Source: Sphingomonas sp. SORGH_AS_0879 (GTDB lineage: Bacteria; Pseudomonadota; Alphaproteobacteria; Sphingomonadales; Sphingomonadaceae). Taken from it: 64,000 nucleotides of DNA. A program made the position numbers and the translations under genes. Location: positions 2,304,001 to 2,368,000 of the forward strand of contig NZ_JAUTBJ010000002.1 in the NCBI RefSeq assembly GCF_030819175.1. Reading direction: 5' to 3'. Position 1 is the first letter of the stretch. Each line of letters starts with the position of its first letter. The notes below the pieces were generated by a model. It saw only the letters and a program-made list of their open reading frames with translations, had not been told where the DNA came from and made no database searches. This document shows, one piece after another, positions 26,394 to 36,705 of this stretch.

Positions 26394-29300
26394 ATGCCCG
26401 AACCCATGACCACTCCCCTGTCGCGTATGCTGTCGCTCCCGCCGCAGCTCGACCGATATGTTGCCCAGGCCCTGGACGCGGGCGACTTTCCCGATGAGCA
26501 GGCCCTGTTGCGCGCCGCGATCGAGCGGCTGCGTATGGAAAGCGGCCCCGTCGATCCCAAGAGCTGGCTGATCGGGGGCGGCGAATGTGGGCAGCGGGTG
26601 CGCGACCATGACTGGTCGGCGACGCCGCTCGGCCCGATCTGCGGATGGCCGGGCGAGTTGCGCACCACGGTCGCCAATATCGTCCATTCGCCGATCGCCA
26701 AGGTTCTGATGTGGGGCGATGCCCATGTCATGATCTACAACGACGCCTATCGTGCGATCGTGGGGCCGCGCCATCCTGCGGCCTTTGGCGGACTGGTGCC
26801 GGATGTCTGGCCCGAAATCTGGGACTGGAACCAGTCTATTCTGGACCGCGGCTTTCAGGGTGAGGACGTCGCCTATCGCGACCAGACCCTGATCGTCACG
26901 CGCGCGGGCGTCCAGGAAGAGGTGGTGTTCGACCTTTATTACACCCCGGTCTATGTCGAGCGGAATTCGGTCGGCGGCGTGATGTGCACCGTCGTCGAGA
27001 ATACCGGGCGGGTCGCGGCGGAGCGCCGCCTGGCCGAGAGCGAGGCGGAGTTGCGGGTCATCACCGATTCGCTTCCGATGCTGGTCGCCTTTGTCGACCG
27101 GGATCAGTGCTACCGTTTCGCCAACGACTATTACCGCGATTTCCTCGGCGTCGATCCCAATGCGATGATCGGGACCCGGATCGCCGATGTCCTGACCGAA
27201 GAGGATTATGCCGAGCGTCTGCCCCTGATCGAGCGCGCGCTGGCGGGCGAAGAGGTGGTGGCCGACGTCCATATCCACCACCGGGACGGCAGCCGTCGCC
27301 GGGCCGAGACCCGCTATCTCCCCCGGCGCGACGCGGATGGCAGCGTGGTCGGCTTCCATATCCTGGTGTTCGACGTCGATGAGCGGATGCGCCATGCCGA
27401 CGCGATCGAGCGGAGCAATCGCCGCTTCCGCGCCGCGATGGACGCGGTGCACGGCGTGCTGTGGACCAACAGCGCGGATGGCCGGATGGTCGGCGAGCAG
27501 CCCGGCTGGGCGGCGATCACGGGCCAGACACTTAAGGAATATCAGGGTTTCGGCTGGGCGAACGCGGTGCATCCCGATGACGCCGCCGCCACCGTCGCCG
27601 CCTGGAACGAGGCGGTCGCCGCCAAGGGCCAGTTCATCCATGAACATCGTGTCCGCCGTCACGACGGCGTCTGGCGCACCTATGCCATCCGCGCTCTGCC
27701 GATCATCGGCGCGGACGGCGAACTGATCGAGTGGGTCGGGGTCCATACCGACATCACCGAACAGCGCGCCGCCGAACAGGCCCTGCGCGATCAGGCGAAT
27801 GTGCTCGCGCGCCAGGTCCATCACCGCGAACGCGCCGAGGCGCAACTCCGCCAGCTCAACGAGACGCTGGAGAGCCGCGTCATCGAGGAGATCGCCGAGC
27901 GACGCCAGGCCGAGATGAAGCTCGCCCAGGCGCAGAAGATGGAGACGATCGGCAAGCTGACCGGCGGTGTCGCCCACGATTTCAACAACCTGCTTCAGGT
28001 CGTGTCGGGCAATCTCCAGTTGCTCGGCAAGGACGTGGCGGGCAACGACCGCGCCGAACAGCGCGTCGCCAATGCCATGGCGGGCGTCTCTCGCGGGTCG
28101 AAGCTCGCGGCGCAGTTGCTCGCCTTCGGCCGTCGCCAGGCGTTGGAGCCCAAGGTCGTCAACGTCACCCGCTTCGTTCAAGGGATGGACGACATGCTCC
28201 GCCGTGCGATCGGCGAGGGCGTGGAGATCGAGACGATCGTCGGTGGCGGTCTGTGGAACACCTTCATCGATCCCAACCAGATCGAGAATGCGCTGCTGAA
28301 CCTGGCAATCAACGCGCGCGACGCGATGAATGGCCAGGGCAAGCTGACCATTGAGTTGAGCAACGCCCATCTCGACGACGATTACGCGCGCACCCATGAC
28401 GAGGTGACGCCGGGCCAATATGTGATGCTGGCCGTGTCCGACACCGGCAGCGGTATGTCGGAAGAGATCATCCAGAAGGTCTTCGAGCCCTTTTTCTCGA
28501 CCAAGAGCGAAGGCAAGGGATCGGGCCTCGGGCTGTCGATGGTCTATGGCTTCGTCAAACAGTCGGGCGGCCATGTGAAGATCTATTCCGAGATCGGCCA
28601 TGGCACGACGATCAAGCTCTATCTGCCCCGCGCGATGGAGGCCGAGGATGTCGAGATCGCGGTCGATACCGGCCCGATCACCGGCGGCTCCGAAACGGTT
28701 CTGGTCGTCGAGGACGATGCCGAGGTGCGCGGGACCGTGGTCGAGTTGCTGTCGGACCTGGGCTACCGCGTGCTGAAGGCGGTGGATGCGCAGAGCGCGC
28801 TCAACGTCATCGAGAGCGGCATTCCGATCGACATCCTCTTCACCGATGTCGTCATGCCCGGCACGCTGAAAAGCCCCGAACTCGCCCGCAAGGCGCGCGA
28901 GCGGCTGCCTGATATCGCGGTCCTCTTCACCTCGGGTTACACCGAGAATTCGATCGTCCATGGCGGGCGGCTGGACAAGGGCGTCGAGCTTTTGTCCAAG
29001 CCCTATACCCGTGAGGCGCTGGCGCGGAAATTCCGCCATGTGCTCGCCAATCAGCGGCAGCGGCGCATGGCGGTATCCGGCGCGCCGCGGGACTTGCCCG
29101 GGCGGGATGCCAAGGCGACGGACGAACCGACGCCGCGACCGCTGCATGACGGGCGAACGATCCTTTTGGTGGAGGATGACGATCTGATCCGCGCCAACAC
29201 GGCGGAAACATTGCAGGAAGCGGGCTTCGTCGTCGTCCACGCGGTGACGGCGGAAGAGGCGATGACGGCGCTGCAAACCGCGCAGATCGACGTGCTGGTG

Positions 29301-29522
29301 ACCGACCTGAACCTGCCGGGCGAATCGGGCATCGAGCTTGCCAAGCGTTCGCGGCAGCTTCGCCCGAGCCTGTCGGTCGTCTTCGCGACGGGGGATGGCG
29401 GTATGGCGGCGGAGGCGGCGGACATGAACGCCGCGCTGCTGACCAAGCCCTATACGGCGGATCGGCTGATCGCCGCGATCCGTGGTCAGCTTGAAATTAT
29501 GGAGCAGGCGACCCGGGCTTGA
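26394..29522 (+). CDS. Multi-PAS hybrid sensor histidine kinase with two receivers and a ParD-like N terminus
   Basis: A 1042-residue soluble kinase. Order: a short N-terminal segment (residues 12-48, [17 protein letters not shown] then LRAAIERLR) resembling a ribbon-helix-helix/ParD-type protein; a first PAS-like domain (about 70-205, [18 protein letters not shown]); PAS two (about 215-330); PAS three (340-455); coiled coil (457-515); H-box VAHDFNNLL (His528); HATPase ([18 protein letters not shown]); receiver one (VVEDD, Asp818 in FTDVVMPG) and receiver two (VEDDD, Asp971 in [11 protein letters not shown]). Two receivers suggest branched or competing phosphotransfer. There is no clear ribosome site, so ATG at 26394, 26406 or 26427 are all possible. 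No dedicated output gene is adjacent. Confidence 0.88.
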   Translation: MPEPMTTPLSRMLSLPPQLDRYVAQALDAGDFPDEQALLRAAIERLRMESGPVDPKSWLIGGGECGQRVRDHDWSATPLGPICGWPGELRTTVANIVHSPIAKVLMWGDAHVMIYNDAYRAIVGPRHPAAFGGLVPDVWPEIWDWNQSILDRGFQGEDVAYRDQTLIVTRAGVQEEVVFDLYYTPVYVERNSVGGVMCTVVENTGRVAAERRLAESEAELRVITDSLPMLVAFVDRDQCYRFANDYYRDFLGVDPNAMIGTRIADVLTEEDYAERLPLIERALAGEEVVADVHIHHRDGSRRRAETRYLPRRDADGSVVGFHILVFDVDERMRHADAIERSNRRFRAAMDAVHGVLWTNSADGRMVGEQPGWAAITGQTLKEYQGFGWANAVHPDDAAATVAAWNEAVAAKGQFIHEHRVRRHDGVWRTYAIRALPIIGADGELIEWVGVHTDITEQRAAEQALRDQANVLARQVHHRERAEAQLRQLNETLESRVIEEIAERRQAEMKLAQAQKMETIGKLTGGVAHDFNNLLQVVSGNLQLLGKDVAGNDRAEQRVANAMAGVSRGSKLAAQLLAFGRRQALEPKVVNVTRFVQGMDDMLRRAIGEGVEIETIVGGGLWNTFIDPNQIENALLNLAINARDAMNGQGKLTIELSNAHLDDDYARTHDEVTPGQYVMLAVSDTGSGMSEEIIQKVFEPFFSTKSEGKGSGLGLSMVYGFVKQSGGHVKIYSEIGHGTTIKLYLPRAMEAEDVEIAVDTGPITGGSETVLVVEDDAEVRGTVVELLSDLGYRVLKAVDAQSALNVIESGIPIDILFTDVVMPGTLKSPELARKARERLPDIAVLFTSGYTENSIVHGGRLDKGVELLSKPYTREALARKFRHVLANQRQRRMAVSGAPRDLPGRDAKATDEPTPRPLHDGRTILLVEDDDLIRANTAETLQEAGFVVVHAVTAEEAMTALQTAQIDVLVTDLNLPGESGIELAKRSRQLRPSLSVVFATGDGGMAAEAADMNAALLTKPYTADRLIAAIRGQLEIMEQATRA

Positions 29523-29601
29523 TCCGGGCCGCCTACCCCTTTTCGGTCGGGCTCATGCCGGAGGGGGGCGGCAGAGGAACCCTTGCGAAACCGTGTGTCG
29601 G
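29523..29601. other. Non-coding spacer
   Basis: Part of a 365-base stretch between the two large kinase genes (29523-29887). The kinase stop lies inside an imperfect inverted repeat (CCCGG, loop GCTTGAT, CCGGG). No gene or clear promoter is seen here; the only coding candidate in the larger gap is the 34-codon ORF at 29602-29706. Confidence 0.4.
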
Positions 29602-29706
29602 TTAACGGGCCTTCCAGCCCTCGATAGCGGCGAAGGTGATGATCACCGCCAGCACCAGCAGAGCACCCTGCAATTCCAGTGCGGTCAAATCGAACTCCAT
29701 CGTCAT
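29602..29706 (-). CDS. 34-residue single-pass membrane protein
   Basis: A 34-codon frame, ATG at 29706 to TAA at 29602, begins MTMEFDLTALELQ and continues into a hydrophobic core ALLVLAVIITFAAIE, ending GWKAR. GGGAG lies seven bases before the ATG, which is strong for such a short frame. The composition (acidic start, one 17-residue helix, basic end) fits small inner-membrane proteins that attach to larger complexes. I do not recognise a family, and it is not an obvious KdpF, CydX or CcoQ. No partner gene lies beside it. Confidence 0.55.
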   Translation of the reverse strand: MTMEFDLTALELQGALLVLAVIITFAAIEGWKAR

Positions 29707-29748
29707 CGGCTATCTCCCGAGTGATGTCCAAACCCCAGTGTCCGGATG

Positions 29749-29768
29749 GCTCTCCCCCTGGGGAGAGC
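29749..29768. repeat. Perfect GC-rich hairpin in the intergenic gap
   Basis: GCTCTCCCC, loop CT, GGGGAGAGC is a perfect 9 bp inverted repeat about 120 bases past the end of the histidine kinase gene. No T run follows on either strand. It resembles the C-rich hairpins at 1624, 36634 and 61370. Confidence 0.5.
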
Positions 29769-29887
29769 ACGAACGCACACCAATTCGGCGAGAAGGATGA
29801 TCCGACGCTCGGTCGCGGCGGCATCCTGCCTCTGCGATCAGTAAATACGCTTTGAGTTTTGCTGTCGTGCAGCGAAAACGTGACAAA

Positions 29888-31219
29888 TCATGTCCGGCAA
29901 TGCGCAAGGCGAATTTCAGCGCAAAGCCCGCCTTCCGCACGGTTGGCGAGGGTCAGCACACCGCCTTCCGCCGCGACCACCCGCGCGACGATCGACAGGC
30001 CCAGGCCGAAACCCACCGTATCGCGCCGCCGCGCGGTATCCAGCCGGACGAACGGCTCCAGCACCAGCTCCAGCGACTCCTCCGGGATACCCGGCCCGTC
30101 ATCTTCGACCCGGATACGGACATCGTCGCCCGGATCGGTCCGCAGCGTGATGATCGCATGTTCGCCGTAATGCAGCGCGTTCTCGACCAGATTGGTGAGC
30201 GCGCGCTTCATCCCGAAGCGGCGCAGGCGGCAATCGAAATGGTCGGGCCCGACATAGCGGACATCGCGACCGTGATCGGCGGCATCGTCGGCCAGATTGG
30301 CGCACAGGATCGCCAGGTCGGTCAGTTCGGGTTGCTCGGCATCGCCCTCGCCGCCCAGAAACGCCATGAGGGAGGAAACCATCGCCTCCATCTCCTCGAT
30401 ATCCCTGCCGATCGCCTCGCGCACGTCATCGTCGCGAATGGCATCGGCGCGCAGCCTGAGCCGGGCGAGCGGAGTGCGCAGGTCGTGGCCGACCGCCGCC
30501 AGCGCCCTTGTCCGCTCTTCGATCAACCGACCGATCCGCGCCTGCATCCGGTTGAAGGCGCGGGTCACGTGGCGCACCTCGCCCGGCCCGCGTTCGGGGA
30601 CGAGCAACGCCGCCCCCTTTCCCCCGCCCTGCCCGCGTCCCAAAGTATCGGCGGCGCGGGCGAGTGTCCTCAGCGGATGCAGAATCCGCCCGATCAACGC
30701 ACCGCTCAGCAGCATCAGTGCGATCGCCGGGATCAACGCGAGAAGCACGCGCCCGAGCGCCAGGTCGAGCGTCCGGACCCCTTCGCGCATCCGGAAGCTC
30801 AACAGCGACCCATCGTCCAGCCGCAAATCCCCCGACACCACCGAAGTCCGCCCCGGGGAGGTCAGCCGAAGATGAATGTCCGTCGCCGCCAGCGAAGGCT
30901 CCCAATCGACGATCTGGCGACGCATGCTGTCCATCGCGGGCGCGATGGTGGGTCGGGGCGGCGCTACCGACGACCAACTGACGATATAGCGGTCGGTGGT
31001 CAGTTCCTCCGCCACCTCGGGCCGCTCGAAGGCGCGCCGCTCGTTCAGCACCCGGCGCGCGACGATCAGATGCTCGGCCAGCCGCCGCGCCTCGTCATCG
31101 CGGACCGAGACATGGCTGGCCCGCTCGTAGAGATAGGTGGAGACCGCGAACTCGATCGTCACCGCCAGCAGCAGGATCGCGACGATCCGGCCGAGCAGGC
31201 CGACCGAGGGGCGGATCAC
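29888..31219 (-). CDS. EnvZ-type membrane sensor histidine kinase
   Basis: A 443-residue two-helix sensor kinase: TM1 at about 10-30, an extracytoplasmic domain of about 120 residues, TM2 at about 155-178, a HAMP domain (HPLRTLARAADTLGRG), the HisKA H-box AVGHDLRTPLARLRLRADAI and an HATPase with NLVENALHYG, DDGPGIP and GFGLGLSIV. It is paired with the upstream OmpR-type regulator through an ATGA overlap at 31216-31219. The sensor domain does not reveal its signal. The H-box GHDLRTPLxRLRLR is that of the EnvZ/OmpB-like group. Confidence 0.9.
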   Translation of the reverse strand: MIRPSVGLLGRIVAILLLAVTIEFAVSTYLYERASHVSVRDDEARRLAEHLIVARRVLNERRAFERPEVAEELTTDRYIVSWSSVAPPRPTIAPAMDSMRRQIVDWEPSLAATDIHLRLTSPGRTSVVSGDLRLDDGSLLSFRMREGVRTLDLALGRVLLALIPAIALMLLSGALIGRILHPLRTLARAADTLGRGQGGGKGAALLVPERGPGEVRHVTRAFNRMQARIGRLIEERTRALAAVGHDLRTPLARLRLRADAIRDDDVREAIGRDIEEMEAMVSSLMAFLGGEGDAEQPELTDLAILCANLADDAADHGRDVRYVGPDHFDCRLRRFGMKRALTNLVENALHYGEHAIITLRTDPGDDVRIRVEDDGPGIPEESLELVLEPFVRLDTARRRDTVGFGLGLSIVARVVAAEGGVLTLANRAEGGLCAEIRLAHCRT

Positions 31220-31926
31220 CGCCGTTCCACCGGCACGTTGAGCATATAGCCGACGCCGCGTACGGTGACGATCGGCGCGGCGCCCCCGGCCCCCGACAAT
31301 TTGCGGCGCAGGCGGCTGACCAGCACGTCGATGCTGCGGTCCGAACTATCACCGATCCGCGCCCGCGACAGCTCGATCAGGCGCTCACGTGCGACGACCC
31401 GCTGCGCATTGTCGAGAAAGGCGACCAGCAGATCGAACTCCGCGCCGGTCAACTCCACCTGCGCGCCCGATGGCGACATCAGCTCGCGACGCGGCAGATT
31501 CGCGGTCCAGCCGTCGAAACCCAATATGCCCGCTTCCCGTTCGCCCGGCGCGTTCTCCAGCCCGCCGCGACGCAGCACGGCACGGATCCGCGCCACCAGT
31601 TCGCGCGTGCCGAACGGCTTGGCCAGGTAATCGTCCGCACCCAGTTCCAGACCGACGACCCGGTCGACCTCGCTGCCCTTGGCGCTGATGAAGATGATCG
31701 GGACCGCCTTCTTCTGACGAATCTGGCGGCACAGATCGATGCCGCTGGTGCCGGGCAGCATGATGTCGAGCAGGATCAGGTCGATCTGCCCGACCTCCAG
31801 CGCCTGCCACATCTCGGGCGCGGCATTGGCCAGCTTGACGGCGAAACCATTCTCCTGAAGCGCGCGGGCGGTCAGGGTGCGGAGGGCGGGATCGTCCTCG
31901 ACGATCAGGATGGTGGGCGGGGTCAC
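31216..31926 (-). CDS. OmpR-family response regulator
   Basis: A 236-residue regulator: a receiver domain with VEDD, phospho-acceptor in LILLDIMLPG (residue about 54) and the Lys of LAKPFG, followed by a winged-helix DNA-binding domain (ELTGAEFDLLVAFLDNAQRVVARERL, then SIDVLVSRLRRKL and VRGVGYML). It is the cognate partner of the EnvZ-type kinase it overlaps. It lies 9 bases after the gamma carbonic anhydrase gene on the same strand, so it may also be reached by transcription from glcB. Confidence 0.92.
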   Translation of the reverse strand: MTPPTILIVEDDPALRTLTARALQENGFAVKLANAAPEMWQALEVGQIDLILLDIMLPGTSGIDLCRQIRQKKAVPIIFISAKGSEVDRVVGLELGADDYLAKPFGTRELVARIRAVLRRGGLENAPGEREAGILGFDGWTANLPRRELMSPSGAQVELTGAEFDLLVAFLDNAQRVVARERLIELSRARIGDSSDRSIDVLVSRLRRKLSGAGGAAPIVTVRGVGYMLNVPVERR

Positions 31927-31935
31927 CCCGCTTGG

Positions 31936-32505
31936 CTAGGCAGGTGCGCCGCCCACGTCAACGACCGCATCGGCCTGATTCCCGTCAAGACGCTGCAAAT
32001 GCGTGGCATATCGTGCCGCGCGCGCGGCATATCCATTGGCGGACAGCCGCAGCCCGGCGATCTGCTCCGGCGCCAGCGCGCGGACGGCGCGGGCGGGCAC
32101 GCCGACGATCAGGCTGCCGGGCGGAAACACCTTCCCCTCGGTCACCAGCGCCCCCGCCCCGACCAGCGATCCGGCGCCGATCACCGCATCGTTCAGAACC
32201 GTGGCGCCCATGCCGATCAGGCATCCATCCCCGACGGTGCAGCCATGCAGGATCGCCTTGTGCCCGATGGTGCAGTCCGCCCCGATGGTCAGCGGGCTGC
32301 CGGGATCGGAGTGAAGCACCGCCCCATCCTGCACATTGCTGCGCGCCCCGACACGGATCGGGCCGTTATCGGCGCGAAGCACCGCGCCGAACCAGAGGCT
32401 GACCTGTTCCTCCAGGATCGCCTGTCCGACGACATCGGCGGACGGGGCGATCCAGGCGGAGGGATGGACGACCGGGCGATCCTCGCCCATGGCATAAAGC
32501 GGCAT
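31936..32505 (-). CDS. Gamma-class carbonic anhydrase family protein
   Basis: A 189-residue left-handed beta-helix protein with hexapeptide repeats (IGADCTIGHKAILHGCTVGD) and metal-ligand His residues in VLHSD, IGHKAILHGC. This is the YrdA/CaiE-like gamma carbonic anhydrase group, whose members may hydrate CO2, although many lack measured activity. Its ATG immediately follows the malate synthase stop without a gap, so it is very likely co-transcribed with glcB; a CO2/bicarbonate role beside glyoxylate metabolism is plausible. Confidence 0.88.
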   Translation of the reverse strand: MPLYAMGEDRPVVHPSAWIAPSADVVGQAILEEQVSLWFGAVLRADNGPIRVGARSNVQDGAVLHSDPGSPLTIGADCTIGHKAILHGCTVGDGCLIGMGATVLNDAVIGAGSLVGAGALVTEGKVFPPGSLIVGVPARAVRALAPEQIAGLRLSANGYAARAARYATHLQRLDGNQADAVVDVGGAPA

Positions 32506-34605
32506 TCAGCCATTCTCCTGCTGTTTGGCCCGCCGACGATAAAGGTGGAGCAGCGGCTCGGTATAGCCATTGGGTTGCGCGACCCCCTCGAAGATCAGCG
32601 CGCGGGCCGCTTGCAGGGCCAGCCCGTGGCCACCCGACCCGGTCATCGGGCGATAGGCCGGTTTGCCCCGATTCTGTGCATCGACCTTAGCCGCCATGCG
32701 CGCCAGCGCCGCCTCCACCTGGTCATCGGTGACGATACCGTGATGCAGCCAGTTGGCGATATGCTGTGACGAAATGCGCAATGTCGCGCGGTCTTCCATC
32801 AGGCCGATATCGTGCAGGTCGGGCACCTTGGAACAGCCCACCCCCTGATCGACCCAGCGGACGACATAGCCGAGCAGCCCTTGGGCGTTATTGTCCAGTT
32901 CGTCGGCGATCTCTTCCGCCGTCCAGTCCGGCTGGACCGCGACCGGCGGGGTCAGCAGGCGTTCGAGCGCCGCCACCGGCTCGTTCGCCCGTTCCGCCTG
33001 GCGAGCGGCGAGGTCGACGCGATGATAATGGGTCGCATGCAACGTCGCGGCGGTAGGCGACGGCACCCATGCGGTCGTCGCCCCCGAGCGCGGATGCGCG
33101 ATCTTCTGCGCCAGCATGTCCGCCATCCGGTCGAGCGCGGCCCACATGCCCTTGCCGATCTGCGCCCGCCCCGCAAAGCCGCAGGCCAGGCCGATCTGGA
33201 CATTGCGATCCTCATAGGCCGCGATCCACGGGGTCTCCTTCATCGCGCCCTTGCGGAGCATCGGCCCGGCGTGCATCGCGCTATGGATCTCATCCCCGGT
33301 CCGGTCGAGAAAGCCCGTGTTGATGAAGACGATCCGGTGCCGCACGGCATGGATACAGGCGGCGAGATTGGCCGAAGTCCGGCGCTCCTCGTCCATCACG
33401 CCGATCTTGATCCGGTGCCGCGCCAGGCCCAGCATGTCCTCGACCGCGTCGAACAAGCGGTCGGCGAAGGCGGCCTCGTCCGGTCCGTGCATCTTGGGCT
33501 TGACGATATAGATCGAACCGAAGCGACCGTTGCGCCGAGGCTCTCCGTTCAAGCCGTCGCGCATCGCGATCAGGCTGGTGACGACGGCGTCGATGATCCC
33601 CTCCGGCGCCTCGCTGCCGTCCGGCAGGTAGACCGCAGGGGTCGTCATCAGATGACCGACATTGCGGACGAACAACAGGCTGCGCCCCGGCAGTGTGAAG
33701 GACGATCCGTCGGGCGCCCGATAGGACCGATCGGCGTTCAGCGTCCGGGTCAGCATTCGGCCACCTTTGTCGACTTGCGCGGTCAGGCTGCCGTCGATCA
33801 GCCCGAGCCAGTTGGCATAGCCAGCGACCTTGTCCGCCGCATCGACCGCCGCGACCGAATCCTCCAGATCGCAAATGGTGGTCAGTGCGGACTCCAGCAC
33901 GATATCGGCGATGCCCGCCGGGTCGGTGCGACCGATGGGGTGCGACGGATCGACGATGATCTCGATATGCAGACCATGATGGCGGAACAGCCAACCCTTC
34001 TCGCTGCGACCACGATATTGGGTGGGATCACGAAGACGGACGGTCGCCGTCTCCAAGTCCGTCACGCCGTCCCATCCGCCCTCGATCGGAAGCGCCTCGT
34101 CCAGAAAGGCGCGTGCCCAGCCTATGACGGCCACGCCGCGTTCCAGGTCATAGCCCGCCGCATCCGAGGGTGGCGCAAGGGCGTCGGTGCCATACAAGGC
34201 ATCGTAAAGGCTGCCCCAACGCGCATTGGCCGCATTGAGCAGGAAACGGGCGTTCAGAATCGGCACGACGAGTTGCGGCCCCGCCAAGCTGGCGACCTCC
34301 TCATCGACACCTTCCGGCGAAATGGCGAAAGGTTCGGGTTCGGGCACGAGATAGCCGATCTCGCTCAGGAAGCGCCGTTGGTTGCCGCCATCGACCGAGC
34401 CGCCCTGACGGTACCAGTGATCGATCCGATCCTGTAGCGCATCCCGGCGACGCAAAAGCTCGGCGTTTTCCTGCGCGAAACGGTTGAGGATATCCCGAAA
34501 CCCGGCCCAGAAACGTTGCGGATCGACGCCGCTCCCCGGCAGCGCGCGCTCCTCCAGGAACCGGACGAGCGCGGGAGCGACGGACAGGCCGTGGCGATCG
34601 ATCAT
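32506..34605 (-). CDS. glcB: Malate synthase G
   Basis: A 699-residue malate synthase G that condenses glyoxylate with acetyl-CoA to make malate in the glyoxylate bypass or in glycolate use. Recognisable regions are [15 protein letters not shown] (N-terminal clasp), [38 protein letters not shown] (the region with the Mg-binding acidic residues), [17 protein letters not shown] and [18 protein letters not shown] (catalytic Arg region), and [15 protein letters not shown]. The ATG at 34605 follows GAGGAAA; longer frames to 34959 are not family sequence and would run through the divergent LysR promoter and coding start. It is divergent from the LysR regulator at 34718, a likely controller. Confidence 0.94.
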   Translation of the reverse strand: MIDRHGLSVAPALVRFLEERALPGSGVDPQRFWAGFRDILNRFAQENAELLRRRDALQDRIDHWYRQGGSVDGGNQRRFLSEIGYLVPEPEPFAISPEGVDEEVASLAGPQLVVPILNARFLLNAANARWGSLYDALYGTDALAPPSDAAGYDLERGVAVIGWARAFLDEALPIEGGWDGVTDLETATVRLRDPTQYRGRSEKGWLFRHHGLHIEIIVDPSHPIGRTDPAGIADIVLESALTTICDLEDSVAAVDAADKVAGYANWLGLIDGSLTAQVDKGGRMLTRTLNADRSYRAPDGSSFTLPGRSLLFVRNVGHLMTTPAVYLPDGSEAPEGIIDAVVTSLIAMRDGLNGEPRRNGRFGSIYIVKPKMHGPDEAAFADRLFDAVEDMLGLARHRIKIGVMDEERRTSANLAACIHAVRHRIVFINTGFLDRTGDEIHSAMHAGPMLRKGAMKETPWIAAYEDRNVQIGLACGFAGRAQIGKGMWAALDRMADMLAQKIAHPRSGATTAWVPSPTAATLHATHYHRVDLAARQAERANEPVAALERLLTPPVAVQPDWTAEEIADELDNNAQGLLGYVVRWVDQGVGCSKVPDLHDIGLMEDRATLRISSQHIANWLHHGIVTDDQVEAALARMAAKVDAQNRGKPAYRPMTGSGGHGLALQAARALIFEGVAQPNGYTEPLLHLYRRRAKQQENG

Positions 34606-34717
34606 GCTGCTTTCCTCAACCATGTCCCAACTCCGTTGCGATGGGGCCATGATAGGGTGTCGCCATTCCTCCCGGTAGTCGGCATAATCGAAGCGCTGTC
34701 GATCGCAGGAGGAACGA

Positions 34718-35590
34718 ATGGACCCCGACATCGCGCTGTTCGTGGATGTGGTGCGCGAGGGCAGCCTTGCGGCAGCGGCACGGGTCTGGCGACTGTCGCC
34801 TGCCATGGTGTCGAAGCGGATCGCCCGACTGGAGTCGCGGTTCGGGGTCCGCCTGCTCCACCGTACGACGCGCAGATTGGCGCTGACGCAGAGCGGAGCC
34901 GCCTTCCATGCCGAGGTCGCCCCCCTGATCGCCGGGCTTCGCGCCGCGCAGGATCGCATGGCGCAGGCCGCGTCCGAGCCGGCGGGGCCGCTTCATGTCA
35001 CCGCGCCGACCTCCTTCGGTCGCCTCTGGATCGCCCCCTATCTGCCCACGTTCCTGGAACGGCATCCCGCCGTGCGGTTGCGGATCGACCTGACCGATGA
35101 TTTCGTGGACGTGATCGGTGGGCGGATCGACATCGCCTTTCGTATCACCGCGACACCGCCCAGCGGGGTCGCGGCGCACGGGCTGACCGTCAACCGCCGC
35201 ATCCTGTGCGCCAGTCCGGCCTATCTGGAACGCGCCGGAGCCCCGGAAAACATCGAGGATCTGGCGGCGCATCGCCTGCTCGCCGCGTCGGGGCAACTCC
35301 CCTGGCGGTTGGCGGGCGTGACCGTGACGGGGGAGAGCTGGATCGAGACGAACTCCAGCGAGGTCGTGCGCGAACTGGCGCTGGCAGGCGCCGGGATCGC
35401 GCTACGGTCCTTGTGGGACGTGTCCGATGCCTTGGCCGATGGGCGGCTGGTCCGAATCATTCCCCGACACGAGGGCGCGGCGTCGGTGGCCCTATGGGCG
35501 CTCCATGCGAATGTCGGCACGCCCGCCGCCGTGCCCGCATTGATCGCGCACCTGACCGAATGCTGGCGGGACACCGCGTGGATGACATGA
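34718..35590 (+). CDS. LysR-family transcriptional regulator
   Basis: A 290-residue LysR regulator. The N-terminal winged HTH is [39 protein letters not shown]; the effector domain starts near residue 88 ([20 protein letters not shown]). An excellent AGGAGG-like ribosome site precedes the ATG. It is divergent from glcB, sharing a 112-base spacer, so control of malate synthase is the likely role. The effector cannot be inferred; this subgroup includes many regulators of unknown ligand. Confidence 0.88.
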   Translation: MDPDIALFVDVVREGSLAAAARVWRLSPAMVSKRIARLESRFGVRLLHRTTRRLALTQSGAAFHAEVAPLIAGLRAAQDRMAQAASEPAGPLHVTAPTSFGRLWIAPYLPTFLERHPAVRLRIDLTDDFVDVIGGRIDIAFRITATPPSGVAAHGLTVNRRILCASPAYLERAGAPENIEDLAAHRLLAASGQLPWRLAGVTVTGESWIETNSSEVVRELALAGAGIALRSLWDVSDALADGRLVRIIPRHEGAASVALWALHANVGTPAAVPALIAHLTECWRDTAWMT

Positions 35591-35669
35591 CGTCCCCGTC
35601 ATTTTCCCGTGCATCGCCCCGCATCCGCCTCTAGGCAGGGCGAAAGGATCGATAGGGAGTAAAGGGTCG

Positions 35670-36605
35670 ATGGCAGGGGGTCTGGTCGCATTGCTGGACG
35701 ACGTGGCGGCGATCGCCAAGCTGGCGGCGGCATCGCTGGACGATGTCGCGGGTGCCTCCGCGCGCGCCGGTGCCAAGGCGGCGGGCGTCGTCATCGACGA
35801 TACCGCCGTCACGCCGCGCTATGTCGTCGGGCTGGCGCCACAGCGGGAATTGCCGATCATCGGCAAGATCGCGCTCGGGTCGCTGCGCAACAAGCTGCTG
35901 TTCCTGCTGCCCGCCGCCTTGCTGCTCAGCGCCTTCGCGCCATGGGCGATCACCCCGATCCTGATGGCGGGCGGCGCGTTCCTGTGCTTCGAGGCGAGCG
36001 AGAAGATCGTCGAAAGCCTGATGGGCGGCCATGCCGAAGCCGAAGAGGCCGCCACCGTCGACGCCAAGACGCTGGAGGATCGCCAGGTCTCGGGTGCGAT
36101 CCGCACCGACCTGATCCTGTCGGCGGAGATCATGGCGATCGCCCTGTCGGAACTGCCCGACCTATCGATCGGGACGCAGGCGATCGCGCTGGCTCTGGTC
36201 GGGATCGCGATCACGGTCGGCGTCTATGGCCTGGTCGCCGCCATCGTGAAGATGGACGATATCGGCCTTCACCTCGCGCAGCGGCAGAGCCCCGCCGCGC
36301 AGACGATCGGTCGCGGACTGGTCAAGGCGATGCCGGTGGTGCTCCGCGTGCTGGCGGTCGTCGGTACCGCCGCGATGGTCTGGGTCGGCGGCGGGATCAT
36401 CGTGCACGGCATGGAGGAGTTCGGCTTCACCACCCTTCCCCACCTGATCCACGACCCGGCGCACCATGTCGGCGAGGCCGTGCCCGTCGCCGGATCGGCT
36501 GTGGCCTGGGTCGTCGGCGCGATCGGTTCGGCGATCATCGGCCTGATCGTCGGTGGGGTGATCGTGGGCGTGCTCCACCTGATCCCCCGCAAGGCCGCAC
36601 ACTAA
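35670..36605 (+). CDS. DUF808 family membrane protein (YedI-like)
   Basis: A 311-residue integral membrane protein of the DUF808/YedI family. The N terminus (AGGLVALLDDVAAIAKLAAA) is the family signature, followed by DDTAVTPRYVVGLAPQRELPIIGKIA and several helices (about 75-95, 170-195, 225-250, 270-305). DUF808 proteins have no established biochemical role. It is a single gene facing a convergent gene; the spacer carries a hairpin at 36634-36665. Confidence 0.85.
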   Translation: MAGGLVALLDDVAAIAKLAAASLDDVAGASARAGAKAAGVVIDDTAVTPRYVVGLAPQRELPIIGKIALGSLRNKLLFLLPAALLLSAFAPWAITPILMAGGAFLCFEASEKIVESLMGGHAEAEEAATVDAKTLEDRQVSGAIRTDLILSAEIMAIALSELPDLSIGTQAIALALVGIAITVGVYGLVAAIVKMDDIGLHLAQRQSPAAQTIGRGLVKAMPVVLRVLAVVGTAAMVWVGGGIIVHGMEEFGFTTLPHLIHDPAHHVGEAVPVAGSAVAWVVGAIGSAIIGLIVGGVIVGVLHLIPRKAAH

Positions 36606-36633
36606 AACCGATCGACGTACGTGCTATTCCTAC

Positions 36634-36665
36634 TTCCCTCTCCCCTCGATGAGGGGCGAAGGGAA
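36634..36665. terminator. Hairpin between convergent DUF808 and DUF5818-like genes
   Basis: CCCCTC, loop GAT, GAGGGG sits inside longer flanking TTCCC and GGGAA arms. On the plus strand the tract is followed by AAAAGAAGG; on the minus strand the same region reads CTTTTCCC before the hairpin. It probably helps end transcription from one or both sides. Confidence 0.5.
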
Positions 36666-36705
36666 AAGAAGGGCATAGGCGAATGTGAATTGGCCCCCGG
36701 TCCAG

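Noticed and set aside
26289..29276. A 995-codon minus-strand frame opposite the hybrid kinase
   Set aside because: No recognisable domain and a composition matching the complement of the kinase gene, which has intact catalytic motifs.
29510..29545. Terminator after the hybrid kinase (CCCGG/CCGGG around its stop)
   Set aside because: The stem is only 5 bp and no T run follows directly; too weak to call.
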